Source of the DNA: Candidatus Saccharimonadota bacterium
GTDB lineage: Bacteria > Patescibacteriota > Saccharimonadia > Saccharimonadales > Saccharimonadaceae
NCBI GenBank assembly: GCA_017421325.1
Contig: JAFOJO010000014.1
Location: 1-41,035 of the forward strand
Length of the DNA: 41,035 nucleotides
Reading direction: 5' to 3'
The notes below the pieces were generated by a model. It worked only from the letters and a program-made list of their open reading frames with translations. It had not been told where the DNA came from and searched no databases. Positions 24,989 to 32,280 of the stretch are shown in pieces. Every line of letters starts with the position of its first letter. Within the stretch, counting starts at the first letter, position 1. Both the position numbers and the translations under genes were made by a program.

Positions 24989-25428
24989 TATAGCCCCAAA
25001 TATTCGCGGCCAGGACGGCGCGAAATCAATTGTTTAATAACAGAAAGGACTTTGGGCACCTGATGACAGGCCCCAAGTTCGCAAATGTCAATTGTGTCTT
25101 CCCCGTCTAGTTCCAAGGAATTGGTATTGACGCCATCATAAACCATGACCGTACGATTGACAGAGGTGCTTTCAAAACTTTCGTCTTCTACAAAAATACG
25201 ATCATTATATACATAGTATGTGGTACGGATATTACTACCTTCATTATAATTATCGGTAACGGCAAATTTATAGCCGAGTGGAACCGCGGCAGAAATTTCG
25301 CCGTTCATCATGTTGAAAAATGTAGAAAAGAGCACCACGATACATACGGCAGCAGCTCCCCACAAGGTATACCGCATCCAGTTGCCTTTTTTGTAGGCGA
25401 CAGATGTGAGCTTGGAGGCGTCGCTCAA
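24988..25428 (-). CDS. Membrane protein of unknown function
   Basis: 146 aa. The TTG at 25428 overlaps the TGA of the upstream kinase gene as TTGA, with GGAG before it. One membrane segment at about 20-42 (YTLWGAAAVCIVVLFSTFF), then an extracytoplasmic domain with GYKFAVTDNYNEGSNIRTTYYVYNDRIFVEDES and CELGAC near the end. No family is recognised. It is translationally coupled to both neighbours and so probably co-expressed with polA. Confidence 0.65.
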   Translation of the reverse strand: MSDASKLTSVAYKKGNWMRYTLWGAAAVCIVVLFSTFFNMMNGEISAAVPLGYKFAVTDNYNEGSNIRTTYYVYNDRIFVEDESFESTSVNRTVMVYDGVNTNSLELDGEDTIDICELGACHQVPKVLSVIKQLISRRPGREYLGL

Positions 25429-25991
25429 AACTCGATCTCCTTCAAAATTTCATCTAGATCTCTTTGCATATTTTCAACGGTACCATTGTTCAAAATATAA
25501 TAATCCGCGGCGGCGATGGGGCCACCTTTTTCTAGATTTTCAATCTCTGAGCGGTCGCGTTCGCGAATGGCGGCAGCATCAAAAGACCGGCCAGGGCGAT
25601 GCGCCACACGTTCATATCGTAATTTCTTGTCCACTACCACAGCGAGAAAAATCATATTTTTAGGAAATTCGTGTTTCAAAGTTTTATATTCTGTCCAACT
25701 GTAAACACCATCCAGCACGATGCGTTTCTGGCCAGCGTTAATTAAATCCTTGGTTTCGGCTATTACTTGGCGCACTACCCAATCTTTGCCTTCGGTGGCG
25801 CGGATCATTTCACGGAATTCTTTTTCACTTTCGCCGTCTTCGGTGCGAGCAATTCCCCGCTTTTCCATTTCTTTGTAAATCATGCCGCCAAAGTAAACTT
25901 TGGGGTAACCTTTTTCAGTAAGATAATCCACCACCACGGATTTGCCGCTACCGCTCATGCCCACAGTAGCTAAGATTTTTACGTTGTCCAT
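25425..25991 (-). CDS. P-loop kinase, UPF0200 / dephospho-CoA-kinase-like
   Basis: 188 aa. P-loop VGMSGSGKSVV near residues 9-19. KVYFGGMIYKEMEKRGI follows, then IVLDGVYSWTEYKTLK, RPGRSFDAAAIRERDRSEI and AADYYILNNGTVENM. This order (GMPGSGK, GDVIREE, VIDGVRS, RDERE, AD..I.N.G) is that of the archaeal UPF0200 / dephospho-CoA kinase-like family more than bacterial CoaE. TATACT ends 6 nt before the ATG at 25991 and no ribosome-binding site is seen, so the mRNA is probably leaderless. An upstream in-frame start at 26087 would read through that promoter. Confidence 0.7.
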   Translation of the reverse strand: MDNVKILATVGMSGSGKSVVVDYLTEKGYPKVYFGGMIYKEMEKRGIARTEDGESEKEFREMIRATEGKDWVVRQVIAETKDLINAGQKRIVLDGVYSWTEYKTLKHEFPKNMIFLAVVVDKKLRYERVAHRPGRSFDAAAIRERDRSEIENLEKGGPIAAADYYILNNGTVENMQRDLDEILKEIEF

Positions 25992-26034
25992 AATATTAGT
26001 ATAACACAACAGCTTACGAAAGGCAGTTCCTACC

Positions 26035-26162
26035 GCATAATTCATTATATCTCGGAAGCTACGTGACGTGATAATAAATTTTATCACATCACTCCGCCCC
26101 TTCGGCGGCCAAACCGCCTGTGGCAGTTTGGCCTTTATGTTCCTCGATATAATGAATTATTC
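26035..26162 (+). repeat. MITE-like palindromic repeat, copy A
   Basis: Terminal inverted repeats GCATAATTCATTAT and ATAATGAATTATTC. Interior: GTGATAA/TTATCAC hairpin, CACTCCGCCCCTTCGGCGG, then hairpin CCAAACCGCC/GGCAGTTTGG, then CTTTATGTTCCTCG. Copy B (28703-28835) has the same order in reverse orientation with a different second hairpin. It lies between two divergent genes. Confidence 0.75.
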
Positions 26163-26181
26163 AGTAGAGGCTACCGTATGG

Positions 26182-26187
26182 TATAAT
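26182..26187 (+). promoter_or_regulatory. -10 box for leaderless kinase mRNA
   Basis: TATAAT ending 5 nt before the ATG at 26193. No -35 consensus is evident. One of many such placements in this window. Confidence 0.6.
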
Positions 26188-26192
26188 AAGGT

Positions 26193-27008
26193 ATGGCGAA
26201 TTTTTTTACTCCTGATGACCCACTAGATAAAATTATTGCAAAGACTTTTCCTGAAAAGAAAATCGAGAAAACTGAGCATATTCTAACCGGGTGGACTAAT
26301 ATTGTAATAGAAGTCACCACTAATGATGGTGCGTATTTTTTTCGTTTTCCCCGTAATCCGTTTTGGTCTAAAATGATTGTGAAAGATGCTACTGTATGTA
26401 ATTTCGTGGACGGCAAAACCAGTTTTTATACACCACAGATGGAATTACATTATGACGATAAAAAGCGTCCATATTCGGTGCATAAAAAAATTGAAGGATA
26501 TACGTTGGGCGATAGGATTTATCATCTATCACACACGGCATTAACCGGTGCAGCATACGATGTGGCAAAGTTTATTAAGGAATTATCTGGTATAGATTTG
26601 CGCGGAGCGCCGGAGAAAGTGAAATATCCTTTGAGTGAATTTTTGCATGAATTAGATTATGAACACTATACCAAGCATATAGATGCAGATCATGAGTACA
26701 TCAAAGAGACTGAGCTGCAAAATTTGGTACACGGAGATTTAAACCTAGGTAATATTTTGCTAGATAAAAACGATAAAGTGATAGGTGTGATAGATTTTTG
26801 CTTTGCGGGGACTGGCAATCCGAATATGGATGTAGCTAGGATGGTGTCGCGCCCAGTGCCAGAAGAGTTTGAGAAAGTGTTCCTGGCGCAGTTTGCGGAT
26901 GAGGCCGAGGAAGTAGACAGAATGAAGCTGGCATGGAAGCATATAGATGCGGGGTATGCGGATCATATCCGCACGAATTTCCCGGAGATTAATTTGAATC
27001 AGCTATAG
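26193..27008 (+). CDS. APH/choline-kinase-family phosphotransferase
   Basis: 271 aa. N-lobe ILTGWTNIVIEVTTNDGAYFFRFPR with the ATP-binding lysine region, then the catalytic loop LVHGDLNLGNILLD near residue 180 (HxDxxxxN) and metal site VIGVIDFCFAGTGNPNMDVARM (DF..D). This is the aminoglycoside phosphotransferase fold shared with choline and homoserine kinases. The substrate is not deducible. Transcribed from TATAAT 5 nt upstream, so leaderless. Confidence 0.85.
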   Translation: MANFFTPDDPLDKIIAKTFPEKKIEKTEHILTGWTNIVIEVTTNDGAYFFRFPRNPFWSKMIVKDATVCNFVDGKTSFYTPQMELHYDDKKRPYSVHKKIEGYTLGDRIYHLSHTALTGAAYDVAKFIKELSGIDLRGAPEKVKYPLSEFLHELDYEHYTKHIDADHEYIKETELQNLVHGDLNLGNILLDKNDKVIGVIDFCFAGTGNPNMDVARMVSRPVPEEFEKVFLAQFADEAEEVDRMKLAWKHIDAGYADHIRTNFPEINLNQL

Positions 27009-27041
27009 ATCTCTTTGTTTATGTCTACGTCGAGGATGAGT

Positions 27042-27083
27042 AAAACCCAAATCCAACCCTTTCGGAGCTTGGACTTGGGTTTT
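27042..27083. terminator. Bidirectional terminator
   Basis: AAAACCCAA/TTGGGTTTT with inner TCCA/TGGA arms, between the convergent kinase gene and FISUMP paralog 3. Outer weaker arms CTTTGTTT/AAACAAAAAG surround it. Confidence 0.8.
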
Positions 27084-27156
27084 GCCCGACCATCTTTGCA
27101 AACAAAAAGTTAATTTTGAGATTTGGAGAACTCTGGTTTCAGCTAGTCGTTTAAAG

Positions 27157-28662
27157 TTATTCAGCTACGCAACGAATGGGTCTGCCTACGTTTCGATCGT
27201 CAGCATTAGAGACATTGGCAAGAGAGCTTGTAAAATAAAGTCCATAGGCGCCGCCTTGGCTATGTAATGTACTAGACCAAATACGGCCATCGCTACCAAG
27301 TGCACCTAAGGTCCCTTGCCAAATAGCACTATTTTTTGTAAACCATAAAGGATTAGTCGTTAGACCTTCATCGCTATTAGTTTTATTCTTATTGTAAAGG
27401 AGATTTAACCTAGCAATTTCATTAGTGGAGCCGGATATTGTATTAGATTGATTGGATATAGTAGGCAATCTCCACCCTTTAGGACAAATGGAATTTTTTG
27501 GATTGTTTGTTATATTATCTAGTGTATCTTGAGTTAATAAAGATGAATTATTACTAGCTATAGCTGCTGTCCAGTTATAGTAATTACCTAGTGAAGCATG
27601 GCCTGTTTCTGTACTGTCTGTCTTATTAGCAGTATATGGTGCAGTATTGCTATTCTGCCATCCAGGAACAGTAGTACCGGTAAAATCTATGGTGGTAGCA
27701 CTACTGGCTGGTTGCCAATAGATAATACCTCCATTGTTGGTATATCCGTCACGGTATTCGGGATAGCTATTGGTAGATGCATCATAGGCCACATTTAGGT
27801 CTGTAGTGTTGGAATCAAGTGTAGTATTGGCTTTTATGTCAAAATCTAAGTTCTGCGTCATCCAAATATGCCCATCCTTAAGTTTAGTCACCCAGTATTT
27901 CTTACCATCCCGTACATCTATAGCTTGTACGCTTTCTTCCAGAGCTAATTCGTTTTTCCATTTGTCTACATCTTGCATGTAGCGAAATGCTGGCGGATAA
28001 GCTGGATGAGTAAGCAAATACTTCACCTGCCCCTGATAAGTCCCAGCATATTGACTTGAACTAGCATATACAGCATAAGTAGTAGTAAAGGATGACCCTT
28101 GTGCCATGTCTGTAGTCCCAGAAGCTCTACTAGCTACCTTAGTCCAATAACTTGGTATTAGCCCATATGTATTATTATAATCACTTTCTATAGTAGGAGG
28201 AGTAGGTGAAGGGTCATCCGGTATGTTATTTAGTTTCATAGCCCAAGCAGAAGTAAGACCACTTGTAGCTAATCCTGTATCTATACTATATTGTGGATAT
28301 TCTGTATTTATTAATTTATTATTACCTTCTTCATTATTACTATACCCATTAGCATATACTGCATACCCATTACCATCATTACATAGTGTTTTAATAGTAG
28401 TCTTTCCTATACCTCCTAAATAGTTACCATTATATACTTCTGCATTATGAGGAATATTAACTACACTAGATAGAGTACAAGATGATGAGATAGTAATAGC
28501 TAGATTGTCTGAACCAGATGCAGAACCTGTGGCAGAGCTATGAGGTAATGATAAGATAATAGTTGAAATAATGACTAACGGAACGCTAACGAAAAGTACA
28601 TTACGGAAAGCATAGTAGAAGAAATCTGTATAACTATTTGTTTTATATTGTTTATCACCCAT
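27157..28662 (-). CDS. FISUMP-domain membrane-anchored surface protein, paralog 3
   Basis: 501 aa. ATG at 28662 follows GAGGT. Membrane segment at about 18-40 (NVLFVSVPLVIISTIILSL), then HSSATGS, then SSCTLSSVV and LCNDGNGYAVYANGYSNNEEG. FISUMP domain: DGHIWMTQNLDFDI (the usual Cys replaced by Ile), NYYNWTAAIASNNSSLL, NSICPKGWRLPT and IRCVAE. The block covering NYYNWTAAIASNNSS through GWRLPT is very similar at DNA level to paralog 1 (about 8820-8960), suggesting gene conversion. The leader RNA is separated from the start by a MITE-like repeat. Confidence 0.88.
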   Translation of the reverse strand: MGDKQYKTNSYTDFFYYAFRNVLFVSVPLVIISTIILSLPHSSATGSASGSDNLAITISSSCTLSSVVNIPHNAEVYNGNYLGGIGKTTIKTLCNDGNGYAVYANGYSNNEEGNNKLINTEYPQYSIDTGLATSGLTSAWAMKLNNIPDDPSPTPPTIESDYNNTYGLIPSYWTKVASRASGTTDMAQGSSFTTTYAVYASSSQYAGTYQGQVKYLLTHPAYPPAFRYMQDVDKWKNELALEESVQAIDVRDGKKYWVTKLKDGHIWMTQNLDFDIKANTTLDSNTTDLNVAYDASTNSYPEYRDGYTNNGGIIYWQPASSATTIDFTGTTVPGWQNSNTAPYTANKTDSTETGHASLGNYYNWTAAIASNNSSLLTQDTLDNITNNPKNSICPKGWRLPTISNQSNTISGSTNEIARLNLLYNKNKTNSDEGLTTNPLWFTKNSAIWQGTLGALGSDGRIWSSTLHSQGGAYGLYFTSSLANVSNADDRNVGRPIRCVAE

Positions 28663-28702
28663 TTTACCTCACCTATAGTTTTAGTTTAATTAACTTACTG
28701 AT

Positions 28703-28835
28703 GCATAATTCATTAATGTTGAGGGACATAAAGGTAAAATCTACCAGGTGTAGATTTTACCGCCGAAGGGGCGGAGTGATGTGATAAAAAATCTATTATC
28801 ACATCACGAAGCTCCCGAAACATAATGAATTATGC
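28703..28835 (-). repeat. MITE-like palindromic repeat, copy B
   Basis: Same structure as copy A in the opposite orientation: GCATAATTCATTATG, GTGATGTGATAA/TTATCACATCAC hairpin, CTCCGCCCCTTCGGCGG, a different hairpin TAAAATCTAC/GTAGATTTTA, then CCTTTATGTCCCTC and TAATGAATTATGC. It sits between leader copy 3 and the start codon of FISUMP paralog 3. Confidence 0.75.
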
Positions 28836-28849
28836 AAAAGTACTTTTCA

Positions 28850-29034
28850 CTTGTGGTGCCACTTGTAAACGGGGTAGTCATACAAAAATGGCACCGCAAG
28901 GGTGTTACAGTCTGATAATCACACTAGGCCATGTAGGCTAATTGAATAATCAGCTCCTTACGATGCCGTTTATATCCAATTAACCTATTAAAATTGAAAA
29001 TACCTAGTGTTTTTCAATTTATCAAACTGTAACA
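28850..29034 (-). ncRNA. Conserved structured leader RNA, copy 3
   Basis: Closing helix TGTTACAGTTTGATAA (29034-29019) with TTATCAGACTGTAACA (28918-28903), 16 of 16 pairs with one G-U. Inner helices ACACTAGG/CCTAGTGT and TAATTG/CAATTA. Apical GGCATCGTAAGG. The downstream block is the same as the others and ends GGCACCACAAG. TATAAT at 29045-29040. Unlike the other copies it lies about 190 nt from its gene because of repeat copy B. Confidence 0.82.
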
Positions 29035-29061
29035 TTTTTATTATATCATAGTCATATAAAA

Positions 29062-29092
29062 ATTAAGTGTTGTAAAAATTACAACACTTAAT
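29062..29092 (-). terminator. Terminator of the dnaG-to-kinase cluster
   Basis: Perfect 14-bp stem ATTAAGTGTTGTAA/TTACAACACTTAAT with a 3-nt loop, followed on the minus strand by TTTT, 18 bp after the zeta-like gene. Confidence 0.85.
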
Positions 29093-29109
29093 TAAGCTAT
29101 ACTTCCCTA

Positions 29110-29904
29110 TTATTTGGTGAGATAGGCGATTTTGGCGTCGCGGCGGGCGTCGTCGTCCTTCTCTGGCATGTCTTCACGTGTGGAATATTTAGTAAAGATA
29201 TTTAGGCAACCTTTAATCGGGCCGTCGTAGATAGGCGGCTTGTCATAAACACCCCATAATATAATATGCAGATTTGGAGCGTGCTCGGCATAGAAATTAA
29301 GCGCATGCGAGGTGGCGCGGATAAATTCTTCCTCGGTTTCTTTGGTATGGCGCCAGGCGCGGCCAGCCAAGAAATGCGCGGTAACGGTAGGCGAGACGGC
29401 AATCATTAGAAGTAGCATTTTGTACTTAGTAGCTTGAACAGTTTTCAAAAGCATAGCTTCTATCTCTGGGTCTAACAAAGTAACGTCTAGGATGATATCG
29501 TAGCCGTTTTTTAGAAGTTCGGTGAGAGTGAGAAAAAGCATGATGGTGGCGAATTCGTCTGTCATCTTGCGAAGATTAGCGTCACCGTAAAAATCTTTAA
29601 TTTCTTGATAGTGCGGATGATATTCTACGAAACGACGCGCAGCAATAAGAATGGGTTCGTAATTATTTTTCTTACAATAAGCCTCTACGGCGGGGAGGAT
29701 TTGAGTGGTTTTGCCAGAGCCAGAAAGGCCCGCAATGCGGATGAGATGGCGATTTTTAGTGGCAGCCATAGTGAAATCCGCAAGTACTTTTTGCACAAGT
29801 GCTGGATATTCTGGCAGACCTACTTGCCATTCTGGCTTGACTTGGCTAGGCCAGTGAGCTTTCATATATTCAATAATTTTGGCAAAATCTGGGTTTTGTT
29901 GCAT
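29110..29904 (-). CDS. Zeta-toxin-like P-loop kinase
   Basis: 264 aa. P-loop IAGLSGSGKTTQILPAVEAYC near residues 55-75, then ILIAARRFVEYHPHYQEIKDFYGDANLRKMTDEF, ELLKNGYDIILDVTLLDPE and FLAGRAWRHTKETEEEFIRATSHAL. These fit the zeta-toxin/PezT kinase layout, where the P-loop is followed by a D.R..hP.Y and a later R..R region. No epsilon or other antitoxin gene is next to it. AGGAG precedes the ATG. Last gene of the dnaG cluster, 10 bp after the lipid kinase gene. A housekeeping kinase role is also possible. Confidence 0.72.
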   Translation of the reverse strand: MQQNPDFAKIIEYMKAHWPSQVKPEWQVGLPEYPALVQKVLADFTMAATKNRHLIRIAGLSGSGKTTQILPAVEAYCKKNNYEPILIAARRFVEYHPHYQEIKDFYGDANLRKMTDEFATIMLFLTLTELLKNGYDIILDVTLLDPEIEAMLLKTVQATKYKMLLLMIAVSPTVTAHFLAGRAWRHTKETEEEFIRATSHALNFYAEHAPNLHIILWGVYDKPPIYDGPIKGCLNIFTKYSTREDMPEKDDDARRDAKIAYLTK

Positions 29905-29913
29905 GATAATCTC

Positions 29914-30894
29914 CTACTTATGAATAACCTTAATATACTTATCGCTTTTCTTAATTTCAATTTGTTTGATATTTTTGAAAACTTGATATTCCCCTTCGGC
30001 TTGGAGTTCTATGGTGGCTGGCTCTAAAAACTCTATTTTGTCGTTTGTAGTTTCGGTATTGGCGATGCGGAAAAAGATGCTTTTTGTTATTAGTTTGGCA
30101 AGGCGCCAGAAGTTGGTAAGGCGATCTGTTTCGTGCAAGAAAATGTGTGGGTTCTGGTAATATGGTGTGCTTTTTAAAACGCGAGCTAAGAAATGGCCAT
30201 TAATAGCGGCATAGTCTGAAGTATTTTTGGGTTGCAGTTTGCCATTTAATTTAAAATCTGGCAAGAACTGTTTTTTATGACGATATTTAAAATACCAGCC
30301 GGCGAGATCTGTGTATGAGCTAATCTTGCGGCCAAATGACGTCTTAAGTTTTTTGCGCATTTTGGGCTGATCGTATATTTTGACGGATTCCGCCATCATG
30401 CCAATAGTAACGTAACAGGTAGCATAACGAAAGAATTTACCATCCACGATAATTTCCAATGGATATAGTCTCTGAACGGGTCCTGACCTCGCAGTTTCCC
30501 CCACCGTGCTCGCCTGGCGGCTGCGCGCGGCGGGGGTCCCCCCAGCGAGGCCACCCGTCCATGTAACGATATCTTGGAGCTTAGCAGTACCAAGGGTATG
30601 GGAAAGGTCGTTGAAGTTGCCGTAGGGTAACACCGCCAAGGTGGCGTCTTTGCCGGATTTAAGAATACCGTTACTGGCGATAATGCCGGTGGCGTCACCG
30701 CCGGCAGAGATTACTAGATCGCCATCCTTGATGATTTTAGATAACTTAGTGATGTTGGCTTCGAGATTGGTTTTCTCTACTTCATATTTGCCAATCATGT
30801 AACCTTTGAGTTTTTGAGCGGGGGTGAGAACTTCCTTTTTGACATCAGAAAAGCGCGAAGAATTAGGATTGTAAACAATAATAATACGCTGCAT
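29914..30894 (-). CDS. Diacylglycerol kinase catalytic-domain lipid kinase
   Basis: 326 aa. Begins IIIVYNPNSSRFSD (NPxS). The nucleotide motif VISAGGDATGIIASNGIL (about 57-74) corresponds to GGDGT with A for G, followed by LAVLPYGNFNDLSHTLG, the usual P.GT.ND.AR position. A palindromic insert at 30476-30558 adds about 28 codons after TAKLQDIVTW. It follows the pilin-like gene by 2 bp. Lipid or sphingosine substrate is not resolved. Confidence 0.85.
   Translation of the reverse strand: MQRIIIVYNPNSSRFSDVKKEVLTPAQKLKGYMIGKYEVEKTNLEANITKLSKIIKDGDLVISAGGDATGIIASNGILKSGKDATLAVLPYGNFNDLSHTLGTAKLQDIVTWTGGLAGGTPAARSRQASTVGETARSGPVQRLYPLEIIVDGKFFRYATCYVTIGMMAESVKIYDQPKMRKKLKTSFGRKISSYTDLAGWYFKYRHKKQFLPDFKLNGKLQPKNTSDYAAINGHFLARVLKSTPYYQNPHIFLHETDRLTNFWRLAKLITKSIFFRIANTETTNDKIEFLEPATIELQAEGEYQVFKNIKQIEIKKSDKYIKVIHK
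30476..30558. repeat. GC-rich palindromic element inserted in frame in lipid kinase gene
   Basis: Inverted ends ACGGGT and CCTCGC at the left pair with GCGAGG and ACCCGT at the right. The interior is strongly GC-rich (GGCGGCTGCGCGCGGCGGGG region). It encodes a Gly/Ala/Arg-rich linker. The base composition stands out from its neighbours. Confidence 0.55.
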
Positions 30895-30896
30895 AA

Positions 30897-31277
30897 TTAA
30901 CTACCGCTAAAGCTAGGTAACAGCCAGCTGAGTATGGCGTAAATTAAAACGTAAGCTACTAAACCAATGACAATTTCAAACATACGGCGTTTGGCTTTGC
31001 GAGTTTTTTCTTCGCTGCCGCCAGCGGTGAGATACTGGATGCCGGTGATAGAAATACCGATGACGCCTAGGATGCCGATGCCGATAGTCATGATATCCAC
31101 GACAAGTTTAAGAATATCGACAATGCTAGAACCTTTACCGTCGTCGCATTTGCAACCATTTTCACCTAGAATCGCCGTAGGAACACAGTTTTCTGGACAA
31201 TCAGCAAAAACCGGCACAACGGTCAAAAACCCGCCTACGAAAACTGCCGTAATAGATAATAATATTTTTTTAAACAT
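30897..31277 (-). CDS. VirB2/TrbC-like pilin-type membrane protein
   Basis: 126 aa. Signal peptide MFKKILLSITAVFVGGFLTVVPVFA followed by DCPENC and GCKCDDG, giving four cysteines that could form disulfides. Two hydrophobic segments, about 52-76 (LVVDIMTIGIGILGVIGISITGIQYL) and 99-119 (FEIVIGLVAYVLIYAILSWLL), separated by a basic loop GGSEEKTRKAKRR. This layout is that of VirB2/TrbC-like pilins common in CPR genomes. It lies between rpoD and the lipid kinase gene. Confidence 0.75.
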   Translation of the reverse strand: MFKKILLSITAVFVGGFLTVVPVFADCPENCVPTAILGENGCKCDDGKGSSIVDILKLVVDIMTIGIGILGVIGISITGIQYLTAGGSEEKTRKAKRRMFEIVIGLVAYVLIYAILSWLLPSFSGS

Positions 31278-31284
31278 ATGTCTC

Positions 31285-32259
31285 CTACCTTAAGTATTCG
31301 TGTAATTTTTTAGTATCTTTGTTTTTGCGAAGTTTGGCTAGAGCTTTAGCCTCGATCTGACGAATGCGCTCGCGAGTAACATCAAATTCGTTACCTACCT
31401 CTTCTAGGGTGTGCGGGCGACCGCCGCCAATGCCAAAGCGCAGGCGGATAATTTTTTGTTCCCTATCGGTGAGGGTGGCGATAATTTCGGAAAGTTGTTC
31501 TTTTAGAATCTGGTTGGCAGCGGAATCTTCGGGAGAGGCGCGTTCTTCGTCTTCGACAAAATCACCAAGGACGGAATCTTCGTCGTCGCCGTCGCGGCCA
31601 ACGGAAGCGTCGAGCGAAGCAATATCTTGCTTAATACGCATGACGTAATCGATTTTTTCAGGCTCCATATCTAGGGCTTTGGCGATTTCTTCGTTGGTGG
31701 GCTCACGATTTAGTTCTGCAGTGAGCTTGCGGGTGGTGCGCAAGACTTTATTAATAGTCTCTACCATGTGAACTGGGATACGAATAGTACGGGCTTGATC
31801 GGCAATGGCACGAGTAATAGCTTGGCGGACCCACCAAGTAGCGTAGGTGGAAAACTTGAAGCCTTTTTCGGGATCGAACTTTTCGACAGCACGGAGCAAA
31901 CCGGTATTACCCTCTTGGATAAGGTCGAGAAAATCTAGACCACGGCCGCCGTAACGCTTAGCAATAGATACCACTAAACGCATGTTGCTTTCGACCATTT
32001 TATCTTTGGCCTTTTTATCGCCTTTGACGATGCGCTGGGCAAGGTCAGCCTCCTCCTCAGGAGTTAAAAGTGGGATTTTGCCGATTTCGCGTAGATACAT
32101 ACGTACGCTATCGTCTGCGAAAGCGTCGACGTTCTCGGCCGTGATAGCTAACTCTTCATCAGAGAGTTCTTCTTCGTTTACGAGATCGTCATTTGCTGGT
32201 TCGTCTAAATCTAGTGGCAAATCCTTTGCGTTCAAAATATTATCTTTTTTAGAGCTCAT
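31285..32259 (-). CDS. rpoD: Primary RNA polymerase sigma factor
   Basis: 324 aa, short because region 1.1 is absent or replaced by an acidic N-terminus. Region 2 is [60 protein letters not shown] (-10 binding with [29 protein letters not shown]). Region 4 is [26 protein letters not shown] for -35 binding. Sigma-70 group 1. TATACT ends 7 nt before the ATG, so it has its own leaderless promoter inside the dnaG end. Confidence 0.96.
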   Translation of the reverse strand: MSSKKDNILNAKDLPLDLDEPANDDLVNEEELSDEELAITAENVDAFADDSVRMYLREIGKIPLLTPEEEADLAQRIVKGDKKAKDKMVESNMRLVVSIAKRYGGRGLDFLDLIQEGNTGLLRAVEKFDPEKGFKFSTYATWWVRQAITRAIADQARTIRIPVHMVETINKVLRTTRKLTAELNREPTNEEIAKALDMEPEKIDYVMRIKQDIASLDASVGRDGDDEDSVLGDFVEDEERASPEDSAANQILKEQLSEIIATLTDREQKIIRLRFGIGGGRPHTLEEVGNEFDVTRERIRQIEAKALAKLRKNKDTKKLHEYLR

Positions 32260-32280
32260 TAAACCTAGTATAATCTAATT

